From Mesaphorura yosii (lineage: Eukaryota; Arthropoda; Collembola; Poduromorpha; Tullbergiidae): a stretch of 64,000 bases of DNA. A program made the translations under genes and the position numbers. The notes under the pieces were generated by a model. It saw nothing but the letters and a program-made list of their open reading frames with translations. It made no database searches and was not told where the DNA came from. Positions 41,406 through 53,700 of this stretch are shown here, piece after piece. The stretch's first letter is position 1, and every line of letters begins with the position of its first letter. The stretch is from positions 1 through 64,000 of the forward strand of contig WIXG01000094.1 of assembly GCA_009869945.1 (NCBI GenBank), in the 5' to 3' direction.

Positions 41406-41978
41406 ATGGCTGTCCGACGAGCGTGGAGCCCGCATGATCTTCAGAAAGCTCTCAATTGGGTCCTGACTAACAAATATAAGACCAGGGAAGCCGCAAGAAT
41501 AGTTGGAATGTCCAGGGCCACGTTGTATCGCGCAATTCAGCGACACACTGGCCAGCAGTCAACAAGTACAAGAAAGAAGCCCGTCGAATGCGTCGAACAG
41601 TCAGCGGTACCAACGCGGGAACGGCTTGACCGAGCTGCTAAATCACGACCAAAGCTCAACGCTTCAGTCCTTATGCCAATTGCAGAAGACGTGATGGTGC
41701 AGGAAATCCTACGGCTGCATGCTGAAAATTATATTATTTCGTCAAAAGATGTTAAGAAGTTGTGTTTCCTGTACTGTCAAGATAACCCGGCGTATCTTAA
41801 TCTCGAAGGATTCGATCAGCGTAATCACCGTGCAAGTCATGAATGGTATTTGAATTTCTTAAAGAGGCATCCTGAAATTAAACCGCTTCTTCATTGTGAA
41901 AAGCATCGCCGAGTTCAGCCAGTTCAATCAACAAAGGGCTCAGATTCTGGCATAGCAGAGGATATCAACAAAGGTTAA
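41406..41978 (+). CDS. Pipsqueak-type plus CENP-B-like HTH DNA-binding protein
   Basis: A 190-residue protein, probably nuclear and DNA-binding. Residues ~6-48 match the HTH_psq pattern (DLQKALNWV, REAARIVGMSRATLYRAI). Residues ~95-160 resemble the CENP-B/Tigger second HTH, ending in HEWYLNFLKRHPEI. The start at 41406 sits in a near-ideal context (CACCGCCATGG). A pyrimidine-rich acceptor (CTTTTTCTAG) ends at 41380, so a spliced 5' UTR is likely. There is no DDE transposase domain downstream, so this may be a host gene derived from a pogo/Tigger-type element, or a transposon fragment. A second frame at 42055-42156 encodes a very basic tail (RPRRRPK) and might join by splicing. The target is unknown. 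Confidence 0.7.
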   Translation: MAVRRAWSPHDLQKALNWVLTNKYKTREAARIVGMSRATLYRAIQRHTGQQSTSTRKKPVECVEQSAVPTRERLDRAAKSRPKLNASVLMPIAEDVMVQEILRLHAENYIISSKDVKKLCFLYCQDNPAYLNLEGFDQRNHRASHEWYLNFLKRHPEIKPLLHCEKHRRVQPVQSTKGSDSGIAEDINKG

Positions 41979-42498
41979 TTTTTTTAGATTCCAATTCCAA
42001 CACGTCAAATCTCTTGATTTTAATTTCATTTATTCATGTCGTGATGCCTCATGCAAAATCTCCACGCCCACGCGTTCCGAACAGAAGTCGACCTCGACGG
42101 AGACCGAAGACCGTGACAGCGGTTAGGAAGAAATCCAAAACTTAAATTGTCCCTGTAAGGGACGAATACGGAAAATTTATAAAAAGAAGCTCAGCATGAA
42201 GAGGAAAATTAAGCGCCTGCGCCACTGGAAATTCGTCCATTTCAATTTCTTATGTCGCGCAAGTTCAACTTTTCAGTGTTACTCAGATTTTTAACCTGTT
42301 TTATTGCATTTCTCTTTGAAATTGAAACGGCTGAGTGAGTTTTAGCTGTCAGTCATATTTTTAGAAACTAGCTTAACCAATCAGAGCTCCGGAAGATGGA
42401 AATAGAATTAGAGAAAGAGGTTTTTTATGCTTCCTCAAATTGTAAGGAGTAAATTGTTCGGAATTTTAGGCAAGCATTGTTGCAAGTACTTTTATCAT

Positions 42499-42504
42499 AA
42501 TAAA
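42499..42504 (+). promoter_or_regulatory. Likely poly(A) signal of the HTH gene
   Basis: AATAAA about 520 nt downstream of the stop at 41978, followed by GTT-containing sequence. It would give the HTH gene an ordinary 3' UTR. Confidence 0.45.
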
Positions 42505-44500
42505 GTTCAGAAAAATATAATTATAACTACACTACGCTGTTTGTGATTTGTGAGTACTGTTGCTTTCACGCATAATACGAATCTAACCGTGCAGGATAAT
42601 ATATGACCAGCATAAAGTTTGTTCCTAATTTCCTGCATTGCAGCGGGGCGTCCGATTCCAAACTGTGCTGCTCTGCTCTGGACACTGGAAGACTGGACAA
42701 AGGGGTTCATTCACACTCATTTGCGTTTCGATCTATTTTCGGACACAAAGTAAAAGAAAATTACACAAAATATGGTCAAAAAACGGATTATGGATTATAT
42801 GGGCGATCGAACAGTTGTGGTTGCTGAATTCCGAATGGAACTGGAATTGTTGTGTCGCATTGCATGCAATGCATGAAGTTTCGCAGTAGCAATTGACCAA
42901 CATGCGCGACACGTTATGGACATGTCCATAATAATACGCATTATTTGTTAAGCAGACAGAGTGGACAACGTATTCACGAAGAAACGAATGCGTAGATGCG
43001 TCGCTGTCGCAGAACTGACAGCAATTGAAATACGGAAGAGACGGACACAAAAGGGTTGAGTTGACATTTTTGTTGTCATTTTCTTTCTCTCGCGACTGAC
43101 GAGCATGTGCATGATCCAAATTTAGATACGGAAGGGTTGGTTCGTCGGGGAATTAGTTTGCTTCAGTTTCTATTGTTGTCTTTTCTCTGTGAGACGCAAA
43201 ATGGTCCAAAGCGTTTTCCGGAAAGAATCAACAGCAGCAGCAGCAGCCCTTCTGGTGTTTGTTGCTCTTGCTCTTGGCAATCGCTGCGCTGGCGCAGTCT
43301 TTATTTTATTATGCATCAGCATCAGTTTGGGTTCTGAGTTTGCAAAAGCATGCATAAAGACATTTCATTGTAATGCTGTCTAATTATTGGGTCCATTCGT
43401 ATGCTGGAATACGAAATACGAGCACGATGCATGTCGCTTTGTGTTATTGATTATTGAGTTACTTCAAAACTATTTCAGGCGTACTTCTCGTCTCGAAATT
43501 AGGAGGACCGTGACCGGTGCTACTCATTTCATTCCCACTCGGCTCCATTCATGTGGTCTGTAGTCTGAAAGTGAGCAATAACAATATTTTCGGCTCGGCC
43601 CCACAATAATGTTATCGTGCCAGATCATTCTGGTGGTCGTGTGCTAGAGTATCAGAAAGGCGGAAGGCACGCTCCAAGCCACTTCTCACTCCCTTTATTC
43701 TACTTTTAGATATTTTTAATCCGAGAACGAATCCGTAATTTTCATCTTTCATGGTCATTTTTGGTTAAGTTTCAACTTGCTTTTTGAACGAATATGCTTT
43801 CAATGGTTGATATGTACGAACACTGAGCACGCGTGCAAGCAATATTTATGTTTATGCATGGACTGTGTCAGAATCTAGGCACTGCACTCAAGTGTTAGAA
43901 GAACGCAGGCCGAAAGAAAATAATTAATTCTCAACAACATGGCCGATATTAAAACAAAATTCTTATATTCTCGTTCATTCCCAGCTCCCTAATTTAATTT
44001 CATCATCATCAGCGCTTTCGTTTTCTCACCGTAACTTTCTAAAGCGATTGACTTTTCAAATTTCTGGTAGATGTGCATGGCAAGAATGAAAACTTTAAGA
44101 TGTGATTTTGCGTTATTGCTGCTAGCGTTTCATATTTGTCCTGCCAATTTGGATTTCATACTCATTTCGAAGTAGAAATGGTCAGCAGCTAGTGGCCGTG
44201 TTAATTATATATCTTAAATGCAGAGTTCACTGACCTCCACCTGTAAGCCTAATTTTAATCTTCAACAAGTGCCCAGAATGCTAATAATCCTTTTCTCAGG
44301 AGTCTCAGCGTGATAATTTCTTAGCAATTGTAATATTACGACAATGCAAGCGAACTTGGAGACTACGCTTCTATTAGATAATCGGATTACCGTAACTAAA
44401 ATGTCCTCCTTCGGTGTATTCAAAATGAGCACAATTCTGTAAAATTTTACCTGCGAAATAATTCTATCAAAATGCTCCTTATCAAAATACACGTCACTAA
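42505..44500. other. Intergenic, no supported gene
   Basis: Contains a 61-codon plus-strand frame (43201-43383) with a signal-peptide-like start created by a (GCA)n run. No partner exon was found. Nothing else is recognisable. Confidence 0.5.
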
Positions 44501-44664
44501 AGTTGACCGACATTTGACATTTTTACATGCCCTACCCCCTACTATATTCTGTCAAAATTGAAGTGAAATAGGGATTCCTGATTTCTCAGTTTTGATAAAG
44601 AAGCTCCAATTGTTACCATTAGTTGGCGAATTCAACTCCTCGCGATAGGAAATCGTTGTAGGAT

Positions 44665-44740
44665 GTTCTAAAAAAAATCGTAAAATAGTTAAATAGGTTC
44701 TAAAAATTACGAAATAAGTGATGAAATAGGTTCTAAAAAC
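44665..44740. repeat. Tandem repeat, 32/33-bp unit, about 2.3 copies
   Basis: Units start with GTTCTAAAAA at 44665, 44697 and 44730 and share the ending AAATAG. It lies just beyond the 3' end of the hAT remnant on the minus strand, a position where transposons often carry subterminal repeats. It may belong to that element. Confidence 0.7.
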
Positions 44741-44817
44741 CAAGATAATAATCCAACGGTGTTATTTATTTAAAACTCACAAATTTACAAATATAGATTA
44801 AAAAAAGAACTTAACGT

Positions 44818-45134
44818 CTATTTCGACAGATTAAAGTTTGAAACCAAAATCATTTCCACGTTTTCTGTAGTCAAAGAACGTCTAAGTTTGCTCAGCAATT
44901 CTTTTTCCATGCTGAAACTGCGTTCAACGTCAAAGGGGCAAATATGAAGGCCGCCATTTTAGCAAGAGCTAAGGCTAAAGTCGTGTCGTGATCATTATCA
45001 AATTCACCATTTAAAATCTTCACAATTTTCCGAATTTTCAACGCCTTGTTCAAAAGTGGATTGCAAAATTGCCATTCCACCTGCCCTCTTAACACTAACC
45101 CAAACCCAAAGATCAAATCTTCAGTCTTCGACAA
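44818..45134 (-). pseudogene. hAT-family transposase, C-terminal dimerisation remnant
   Basis: The minus strand ends with VERSFSMEKELLSKL, then RRSLTTENVEMILV and a TAG at 44820-44818, the classic hAT C-terminal dimerisation segment. The upstream part (LNKALKIRKIVKILNGEFD, then FAPLT) is in another frame, with the shift near 44927, so this copy is broken. Only the last ~100 residues are visible. The family moves by cut-and-paste with 8-bp target duplications; I could not place the ends. Confidence 0.75.
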
Positions 45135-45317
45135 CGTTCCATTGAAATGAAAGAAAATGTCTCATTAAGCCGGATGTTATGTTTCGTGCCATTATTGATG
45201 AACAGGGCTTGGAATTCGAGAGATTTTGCCGTTCAGACGAAATCCAAATTCAGATGCACGACAGGAAAGGAGAACGAGAATTGCATAAGGCAAAGTTAGT
45301 CATTGAGAATTGGCAGA

Positions 45318-46358
45318 CTAAATCGAATGCAAGAAGAATCTCGAATCATGCACGCTTGTTGGAAATCCGACTGTTATGTTCCTAATGCTGCGATCGTTGT
45401 CACATATGGCCTGCAATTGTATTCCATATTTTTGCTTCCTGCTGAAGTCGGACTCGTGGTCGTCGATGGGTGCTTCAAACAAGTTAATGTGCGTTCCATC
45501 TATATCTCCAACGCATTTTGGTAGACGATTTTCTATAAACTTAGAAATAAATATTTCTTGCGAATCTGGCCATGTGATGAAGTCCTTTTCCAAGATCAAA
45601 TAACGCCTGTAAGTTCAACAATAAGACAGAATCAGCTGAACCTGTTGAATTTTCGGTAATCAGCACTGCCAAGTACCTTCATCACCCTGTCGGCAGTATT
45701 TCTGATTGAGCCTTCGTCGCTGACACCAAAATGCTGACCATTTTCCAGTAAGAGGCAGAAGACCCATCACTACCGAAGCGATATTAGTTATTGCCGGTTT
45801 CTCGATGGGTGCCATTTTCCTATTTACAGTGCAACTGAAGTCTGTTGCTTGATATCAAGCCCAACACTTTGTCGAAATCATTTCTTGACATTAGAGTGCA
45901 ACTTCTGAATCGCTTATCATCATAATCTGGTAGAATGTTGACATACCATGCGTCGTACTTAGGAATCTTCGTGTCTCTTGGTCCCATATATCGTGTACTG
46001 AGTACGGAACAAATGTCTGCACTCACTTAACACTTTATCAAGATCAGTATCTTATGTAGCTAATAAAGATTCCGTTGTCCCGATCTCAAAGATGGTTTTA
46101 ACTAAACGTTCTCTATTGAACTGGGCCATCGCTTTGCACTATTTATGCTTATATTCTATTCAGATGATCAATGGACGGCCTGATCAACTTTTGACTGATT
46201 TCAATTTTTACCAACAACGCAGAAAGTAACCGTTCAAAATCGATTGCGTCATTCAGCAACTCTTTCAGACTTAACCGAAATACAGATGTACCGGGTTCAT
46301 TTTCAATAGACCGATTCTTTCTGGGCCAGGTAAAACGTAAAACATAGATAGAACTCAT
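45318..46358 (-). pseudogene. Harbinger/PIF-type (DDE_Tnp_4) transposase remnant
   Basis: In minus-strand order: a segment at 46358-46149, then 46026-45820 (YMGPRDTKIPKYDAWY, DYDDKRFRSCTLMSR), a frame-broken stretch with VSDEGSIRNTADRVMKVL, and 45599-45318 with the nuclease core. The first catalytic Asp is in GDIDGTHINLFEAP. The core continues with RKQKYGIQLQAICD, and the second Asp is in the TSVHDSRFFLHS segment. A stop follows, and the third acidic residue (normally in a GDxxY context) is absent. Several frame changes make it non-functional. It resembles ALP1/HARBI1-like proteins. Confidence 0.8.
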
Positions 46359-46379
46359 TATCTCATTTACTCAACACTG

Positions 46380-48125
46380 AATTAGATTTACCCGGAGTTG
46401 TATAATTGCATTATTCAATTCACTTGCATAATGAAAGAGTGGTCAAAAGTCGAAAGAGTCCAAGCTTTTATCGTCTAGACGATACATGAAATGAAAGATT
46501 CAGGTGGCTCCAGCGCACAACTTGCAGGTAACGTAACATTTAACATATTGCCAGTTGCAAGCCATGCAAGCTGCGATTGAATGGTTGATGGCTGCAAATG
46601 AAGGTTATTTTTAGGGCAAAAAGGTCCAAAATGGGAGTGGTTTCTAGTCCACTTGAATTTTGAACAGCAAAACTGCATAATGAGCTTGGTTCCTTCTATC
46701 CGGAAGAGTTTCGTTGTTGTTGGCCCCCAACAACAAAGCATCGTGTAATGTATTACCTCTAAATTATGCATATGCGTTATCGGAGCAATAAATAATCCAT
46801 ACAAAAGCGTAAGGTCATATTTTCAGTTTCTAACCCATTCTGCTCGTTTTCAGCCAGACTCGAAGCCCGCTGGCGTGGGCCAGTTCAATGCTCTGATGCA
46901 AACTGCGCGTCATTATTTCGTAAGACGTCGCCAGACCAAGTGTCAAGACTCAAGAGTTTTATCAACTTGACTTTAGAAGTAAGGTCTCAAGTTTTTGAGC
47001 CGTAGCTTAATTAGCCATTGTGTAGCCAGTATTTAGTGCAAGTGCTGTTGTAATTGTAATTTCTTGAGTTCCTTGAATTGGACACTTTTGTTTATCAAAA
47101 CCACAAAGAAAAGGACAGAAATTCATAAACACAATCATTCATCATATTTGCGGACGCTTTCATCTTTAATTTCGACAAGTACGGCGACCACAACAAGCCT
47201 TTTGCCGAAGTTCTTGAGAATTGAATGAATGGACTGCCGCTGAACGACTGAACGTAAGCAGCTTGCACGTACGCATTTATTTTTCTCATCAAAAATTTCA
47301 TTAGAGAACTCAAAGCAAGGGGATTTCATAACTTTAAAGTAATTAGCTTAGGACCTCGGGTAGCATTTGGAAACGGGAATGTGTCCAGACAGTCAGAGTC
47401 AGAATCGTGACGCCAAAATTTTGAAGTCGGATAGCAATCGGGCAATGTGAGACATGCCAAAGCCAATGCTGAGCGAGTTGTGCTGGCGAAATCATTAATA
47501 AATGCCATTGGCTGGATGGATCCATAATAGCTAACTTCTATCATCAATGACGCAAATGCTTTTTGTATTTTAATTCAGCATTTAATTGCCGAACGTTGGC
47601 CCACTTTGCTAACCTAGTTGAGACGACAACTTTGTCTCGACTCTCCTCTACTCAAAAGTCTCGAACTATGGCTAATTGATGTCTGCTCAATTCAGCAATT
47701 AGTTGCGTGGCTGTTGTGTTCGTAGCGTAGCAGGAAAGGGTTGGAAATTATGTAATAGCGTGCAGCTGAATCACAAGAAATGAAGCGCGTCGTCGTCCAG
47801 TCCACTTGCTTCTCTTTCGTGGTTCTTTCCGTAGCGAAAGGCAAGCTTTGGGGTTTATGAGGTAACAGTTATCCAAGTACGTTCAGCCAATCATACGCCG
47901 CACGCGGTAGAGGAGGAGTTGATCCTCTTTTGTGTAATCATAATAGCCACCGCATTCATTCTAGTTTCCAACTTGTTCCCTACAAAAATACATTGGGACT
48001 CACTCAAGTTATGCTGGTCTTGTAGGAAGAGTATCATTTCGTTCTGCTCTCAACTCAAATACCTCAGAAAGGGTTCATTTTCATTCCATCGTCGATAGTC
48101 TCAAAATTCCAACCATTTAATTTCA
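46380..48125. other. Intergenic upstream of the giant-like gene
   Basis: No supported gene. It probably includes the giant-like promoter and a 5' UTR exon, since a TTTAATTTCAG acceptor ends at 48126. The 109-codon minus frame at 46475-46804 has no recognisable content. Confidence 0.5.
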
Positions 48126-48354
48126 GAATTTTTATTACCGTGTGCCGCCGTCGCATCAGATGTTCGATTTCGAAATCTGTGAAGTAGTCAATTTGCATTC
48201 TGTTCAATTCAACAGACGTATTTCACCTGTCTGCAAGCCTAAGCCCTTGTTCAAAGTCTACACTGCACTACCACATGGAGTAAGCTTTCTCCTCTTCCGC
48301 CACACCACCACGACCCCGTGCTCGGCACTCAGCAGAAACAAGGAGAAAGCAGTA

Positions 48355-50571
48355 ATGGATCAAGTTATCCACATGGGTTTCTTTACTCCACTCGACTTCT
48401 CAACCAAGAAACCAAAACTTCACAACAATAGCTCCGCGTTGACTGATCATGATCATTCCGATAATGATGACAACGATAACGATCGCCACAGTTCGCACAG
48501 TATTGACATGGCTGACCAGGATAATATTACTTCAATTCCTGTGGCGCAGTCGCCGTGCAGCCAACTCAGAAATATTCTCAGTATGAAGTCCCCTGGAGCT
48601 AATGAGCTCAGTTCAACTTCACCTGACACAACTGCGACAGCCCTGAATTTAACGATGCCACAACAGGCTTCGGGAATTGGACAAAATTCAGTTACCACTT
48701 GGACAAATTCAATCCCGACAGACACCATTTCAGCCAGCCCAAGTTCGTCGTCCAGACTCCTGCGCAGGAAGCGGTCAGACTCACGCTCGCATTCGCTCAG
48801 TGATGACGACGATGATAATGACAGCGGGCGAAGTTGTACCAGCAGCACCAGCCCTCCCAGCAGCAATAACAGTGACTGCAGTTTCGGCATCAAGAAATCG
48901 CCACAACCACTCTCGACGTCACATGCGTCAGCAGCCTCGCAACAACATTTCTTGAACAACTCCGCCAATCAGCATAAATCTCATTATCATCAACCAAATA
49001 TTTTAAGCAGACAGAGACAGCAGCCGCAACAGCAGTCACACTTCGACGGTCCTAATTTAAAGATGGCATCTTCTCCCAAACTGGCCAGGAAATCTCTTTT
49101 GAGTTCTGAGTCTTCTACTGTTCCAGTGGTGACGCCAATTGCAACAAAACTTTCTCCTATGCAACTGAACTTTTCCCCTTATACAGCTTTCAGTCAAGCT
49201 GCAGCTAATCTGAGCCCGATTCCAATGTTGAGTCAGACAGTTCCAACATCCTCATTCGGCTTGCCACTTCAATTTCACCCAAATTCACCTTTCTTTCCGT
49301 CGACAACAATGTCAGGCTCGCCTGCAAGTGTTTCGGGGAAAAATGAGACTTCATTGTTGACAACGTTTGGAAATCATTCTTTACTCAGTCCGAGCACTTC
49401 AGCTGTGCATGGTGAAACCGTGACCACAAACTCAACCTCTGGTGGCAAGCCAAAGACAACGCGACCATTTAAGGTAATTAATATTTCTTTTTCAGATTTC
49501 ATAGACGAACATTTCCATGCAAGATACAGCAAATCTGAAATCTCATAAAAATTCATGATCCTTTCGCTGTAGTATGAAATTAATCGCGCTACGTATTATA
49601 ATGTGGAAGGTTCAAGGCAATTCAAACTCGATTTCACGTCTTTAACCATACATAAAGTTTTCCTCATGACACAAGCGGATTATGAATTTCAAATACTTTA
49701 TTGATTTATTCCTCATTTACATACGCATGCTTTTATTTATTGCTTATTGCAGGCATATCCAAAGGATCCATTGACTTTTCCAGCAGTTGGCCTTTACGGA
49801 CTTCCAATCAACACTCCACCACCAGGGTCAAACGAATCAATTATCCACCAACAGTCAAATAGCGCTTACGCTGAATTTAGAAGACAAATGTTGTCACAGA
49901 CTCAGGGCAAAGGCTCTAAACGCTTGAACCAGCATCATTCGCAAGGACACGCGGGTCAACAGCAGCTGCAGCCGACGAACCTCCTGAGTCCAATCTCAAT
50001 TCCGACATTGGCAACCTCGTTAAGCACATCACAACAAATGCAGCAGATACAGCAGCTCCTGCTGGCTTCCGAATCGCCCACCAACTTGTCATCGTCGGCG
50101 GACATGCTGAACTACAGGCTCAGTTTAATTGAGCGTGGAAACTCGAACGCTCGAACAAATGGTGGTCGAGCACGTGGAGGTACTACATCGAGTGGAGCAG
50201 AAGACAGCCACTCCAACTCCGACGAGGGGTTTGGCAGTAATGAAAAATCACGCTTAAATGGATCCAACAAGTCCGACCAGCAGGTACGTCTGTAATCCAG
50301 CATTCATATTGATTCATTAGACCAGTGTTTGCTGATACTGATTTCCTTCCGTTCTTATTCACATTCACAGTTAAAGGACGAAGCGTACTGGGAACGAAGA
50401 CGCAAGAACAACGAAGCTGCCAAGCGGTCACGAGATGCAAGACGGGCGAAAGAAGATGAAATTGCCATCCGCGCAGCATTTCTGGAACAAGAGAACCTAA
50501 AATTGAGATTCGAAGTTTGCACATTAAAACACGAAATCGAGAAACTCAAAACCATGATTTTGAAAAGATAG
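48355..50571 (+). CDS. gt: Giant-type bZIP transcription factor
   Basis: In flies Giant is a gap-gene repressor that patterns the embryo. Exons: 48355-49473, 49753-50283, 50371-50571, all phase 0, giving about 616 residues. The start (MDQVIHMGF) has G at -3 and +4; the frame is open upstream to 48142, so a longer start is possible. Early in the protein is PLDFST, close to the CtBP-recruiting PxDLS motif. An acidic/serine stretch (~150-200) and Gln-rich segments follow. The splice at 49473/49753 joins TRPFK to AYPKDPL, a motif I recall as typical of Giant homologues. The bZIP fills the last exon: [19 protein letters not shown], then [17 protein letters not shown] as the zipper. The protein ends right after the zipper. 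I rank Giant well above other PAR/NFIL3-like bZIPs because of the RPFKAYP segment. Confidence 0.9.
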
Positions 50572-50790
50572 ATACAGGCAGATAGGAGACAACAGGAGGA
50601 TAGTATTCAATTGTAGAATAATACCTTTTGATATTATGACCTTATTTAATAGTCCTTTGCGTCATCTTTGTTTTTGTTGCGGTACATTTATTAAGACAGT
50701 TTGTACATGAAGTTACATAGTACATTTAATTACCACTGTTGACAAATCAAGCTTAATTTAAATTATTGACGTCAACCACCATTCGGTTCG

Positions 50791-50796
50791 AATAAA
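50791..50796 (+). promoter_or_regulatory. Poly(A) signal of the giant-like gene
   Basis: AATAAA about 220 nt after the stop codon. A CRE-like TTGACGTCAA lies about 25 nt upstream of it. Confidence 0.6.
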
Positions 50797-53700
50797 GACT
50801 TTTCATTGCCTTTCATAGCCAAGCTTGCAATAGCATTTCTCATTGTGCATTGTGCTCGCTCAATTACGGCTGGCATTTCCCATTAGCGATTAGCCTATTG
50901 AGCTCTCGCCTCGCATAGAGCCAGCCGAAATTGGATTTTGCTAATAAAAAGGTCACGAGAAGCAATTACGTTCGTTAGCAGGTGTCTCTTCGTCCACAAT
51001 TTGTTTGAAATTCCACAATGCAATGGGAATGGGAGTGTGATTCACCTTTAAAAATTACGATGTGAGTGACAACAGCATGGCAAGTTGTCAATGAGGTAAT
51101 TGTGCTGTACGCTTTCCGCTTTCACCGGGTACGGGCCGCGATCCACGTACCGTTCGTGTCTCAGTTCGGTTATGCTGTTATGTGCTTAATGCTTCAATTG
51201 CATTGTGCCAATACCGATGATATTATGACAAGAAGGCACAAGGTAAGATAATTCGATGAATTCGATCACCATCAGATCACGAACGAATGGGAATCTGAAC
51301 AGGTGTTGAAACAATATAATTTTTCATGTGTCTAGCCATGTCATGCCTTGCCATAATCAAAGGCTTGAGCTCACCGCTTGCACGAGCTGAATTCACGTAT
51401 GGATTGATTGCCGCTTCTGTTTACTGTTTACACAAGGAAATGAGAAGCGATGATCATTTTTGAATTATAAGGCACAAGATAACAGGTCAATGCAATACTT
51501 CGTGTCTTCGCTCATCATCACCGATCATGCAACACAAACCGAAGCGATGAAAATGAAAAAGGAAGGGTGAATAAGACTAATATCGTGCGAAGAAATCATT
51601 CGTCTCAGCCTGCCTCCAAATTCCTTTGGCTTTCGGCAATTCTTTTTGGACTCGATAATGAATGGTTGCTTGGATTGCCTCGCATCGCATGGAATCACAT
51701 CGCATGTTTATTGCAAGAGAATAATTTCAGATTTCTGATATTAATACAAAAATTATGAATTCAGACCAATTCGTGGTGTAATGGTACAGCGTTGTACCAC
51801 GCCCGGCTGGCGGTGAATAACATTTTATGCAAACATAAACAGATGACTTTTCTCTGCAAATAGCAAATATAAATAACTGCCATAATAATAGGAACTGAAC
51901 TTGTTCGGAATCGAACGAATTTTTGGTATTATGATTATGATTACTGTTTGCATTGCAAGCTACAGCAATTGTTTCGAGACTGATACATCGCTTGAAGCAT
52001 TAAAACCAGTTAATAGACTTTCTCATTCTCATTCTATTCGTTTCGCTGTGTCAGGTCGGCGATAAATCGGTTTTCTTCTTTCACCTTGCCGATGATTGTG
52101 CTATTGATGTGCTCAGTTGATTATGCACAATAGCACAATTCTACATTCACCTATCACCAGGTTCGTAATGATTGCCATTGCCATAATGGAAGCATGCACA
52201 ACACAACATGTACACCCGTGTACACAATAATAATGAACATGGGATCACGGTGAAAACGAAGAAAGACAGAACTCCATCAGAAATAAAATGGTGGTATCAC
52301 GATACGATACGCCACGGGTACGAGCTGTTTCCCAACTGCACAACAGCCAAAATAAGACGAACTCGGGTACGAGTCACGGCTCATTTGAGGCAAGACTTTA
52401 AAAAGGAATGCTAAACTGAGAGCCGATGATCGAGTCTTATGGGATAATGGCTCTGTGGCCAGGAACACCTGGCGAAGATTTCGATAATGCTGTGATCATT
52501 TGCTTTCGTTTGATTTCAAAGTGATTAAACGTAGGTTGATTAGCTTGCGCGATGTATTATGCATTTGCCAATTCTGATGTTCATCAAAGCTTCGGTAAAT
52601 TCGTCGACCAATTAAACGCTCAGCGAAAGAATTGACTTCGTAGTTTCCAAGATCGAATCTGTAAAAGTAGAACTTAATCGAAATGCTCACGGCGGCCGAA
52701 TTACCTGAATGCATGTAAATGTTCTTAGAAAATGCCGATAATTTGTATTAAATACAAAGCCGATTCGAGAATTGTGTTTGAATTATTTAATAGTTAAGTA
52801 ACGCCAACTTAGACTGCTGCATTCTGAAACTTTTATGATTTTAAAATTATATTGCGTATGAATTATGGATATTCTTCGTATGTTTAGTCAGGACATTGAC
52901 AGTGACCAGAGTACAAGGCTGTGCATGCTTTGTATGGATCAGGATTCGCAAATTGCGTCTTGCGTACTAGCGTTTCAGCAACTTCAATGTTACGGTTGGA
53001 AGCTAGTGTGGCTTGGGTCAAGGAAAGGCAAGTTACTCAATTTATTGCGTTACTAAGCATCAGCACGACCAGACAAACTGACAGCTTCTGCAGGCACGCT
53101 TTGACAAATTTACATAATGCATGCTGGAGGTTATCCGGATTTTTAACTCCGACGAAAACAATATTATAATTTTGAAGAAGAAATTCTGAAGCGCAATTTC
53201 ATCTTCTCATCGAATGGGCAAAAAACTAGCAATGAGTTACGTTCGTGTTGCTCAATCATTTCAGTAACAAATGATGTCAAGCCGTGACTCTGATTCCGAA
53301 CATTGTCCATTCGTGGGATTCCTATTCCTTACACTCACTCGAGTGTAAAGTCAAGGCTAGTGGTCCAATTTGCAATTTCGATGGGGATTAGCGGCATCGG
53401 GTCAGGAACCTATTGCAGAAACGAGACAGAATAATGAGTGCGACCGGTGAATATGAGACAGCAAATTATTCCGCGTGTGCGGCTGGTACCGCAGCCTTTA
53501 CAGTTAATAATTCACACCAGCTTGGGTCTCTCAACACATATTGTTGGGGTGGTAAATGATTACCTGTGAGAAGTGGACTGTATATTAATATGGATGCAGT
53601 CGGAGGATCAAAATTTTCGTTGTTGGCCGTCCGGTCACTAATTAAAACTCTTGAATACAATTCTCATTGTAATTTGTGCTGACTGCACACTTTATTGAAC

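Noticed and set aside
43201..43383. 61-codon plus-strand frame with a signal-peptide-like start
   Set aside because: The hydrophobic start arises from a GCA repeat; no downstream exon or homologue seen.
46475..46804. 109-codon minus-strand frame beside the transposon remnants
   Set aside because: No transposase or other motif is recognisable.
48453..48968. 171-codon minus-strand open frame
   Set aside because: Antisense to the Ser/Asp-rich part of the giant-like exon; low-complexity shadow.
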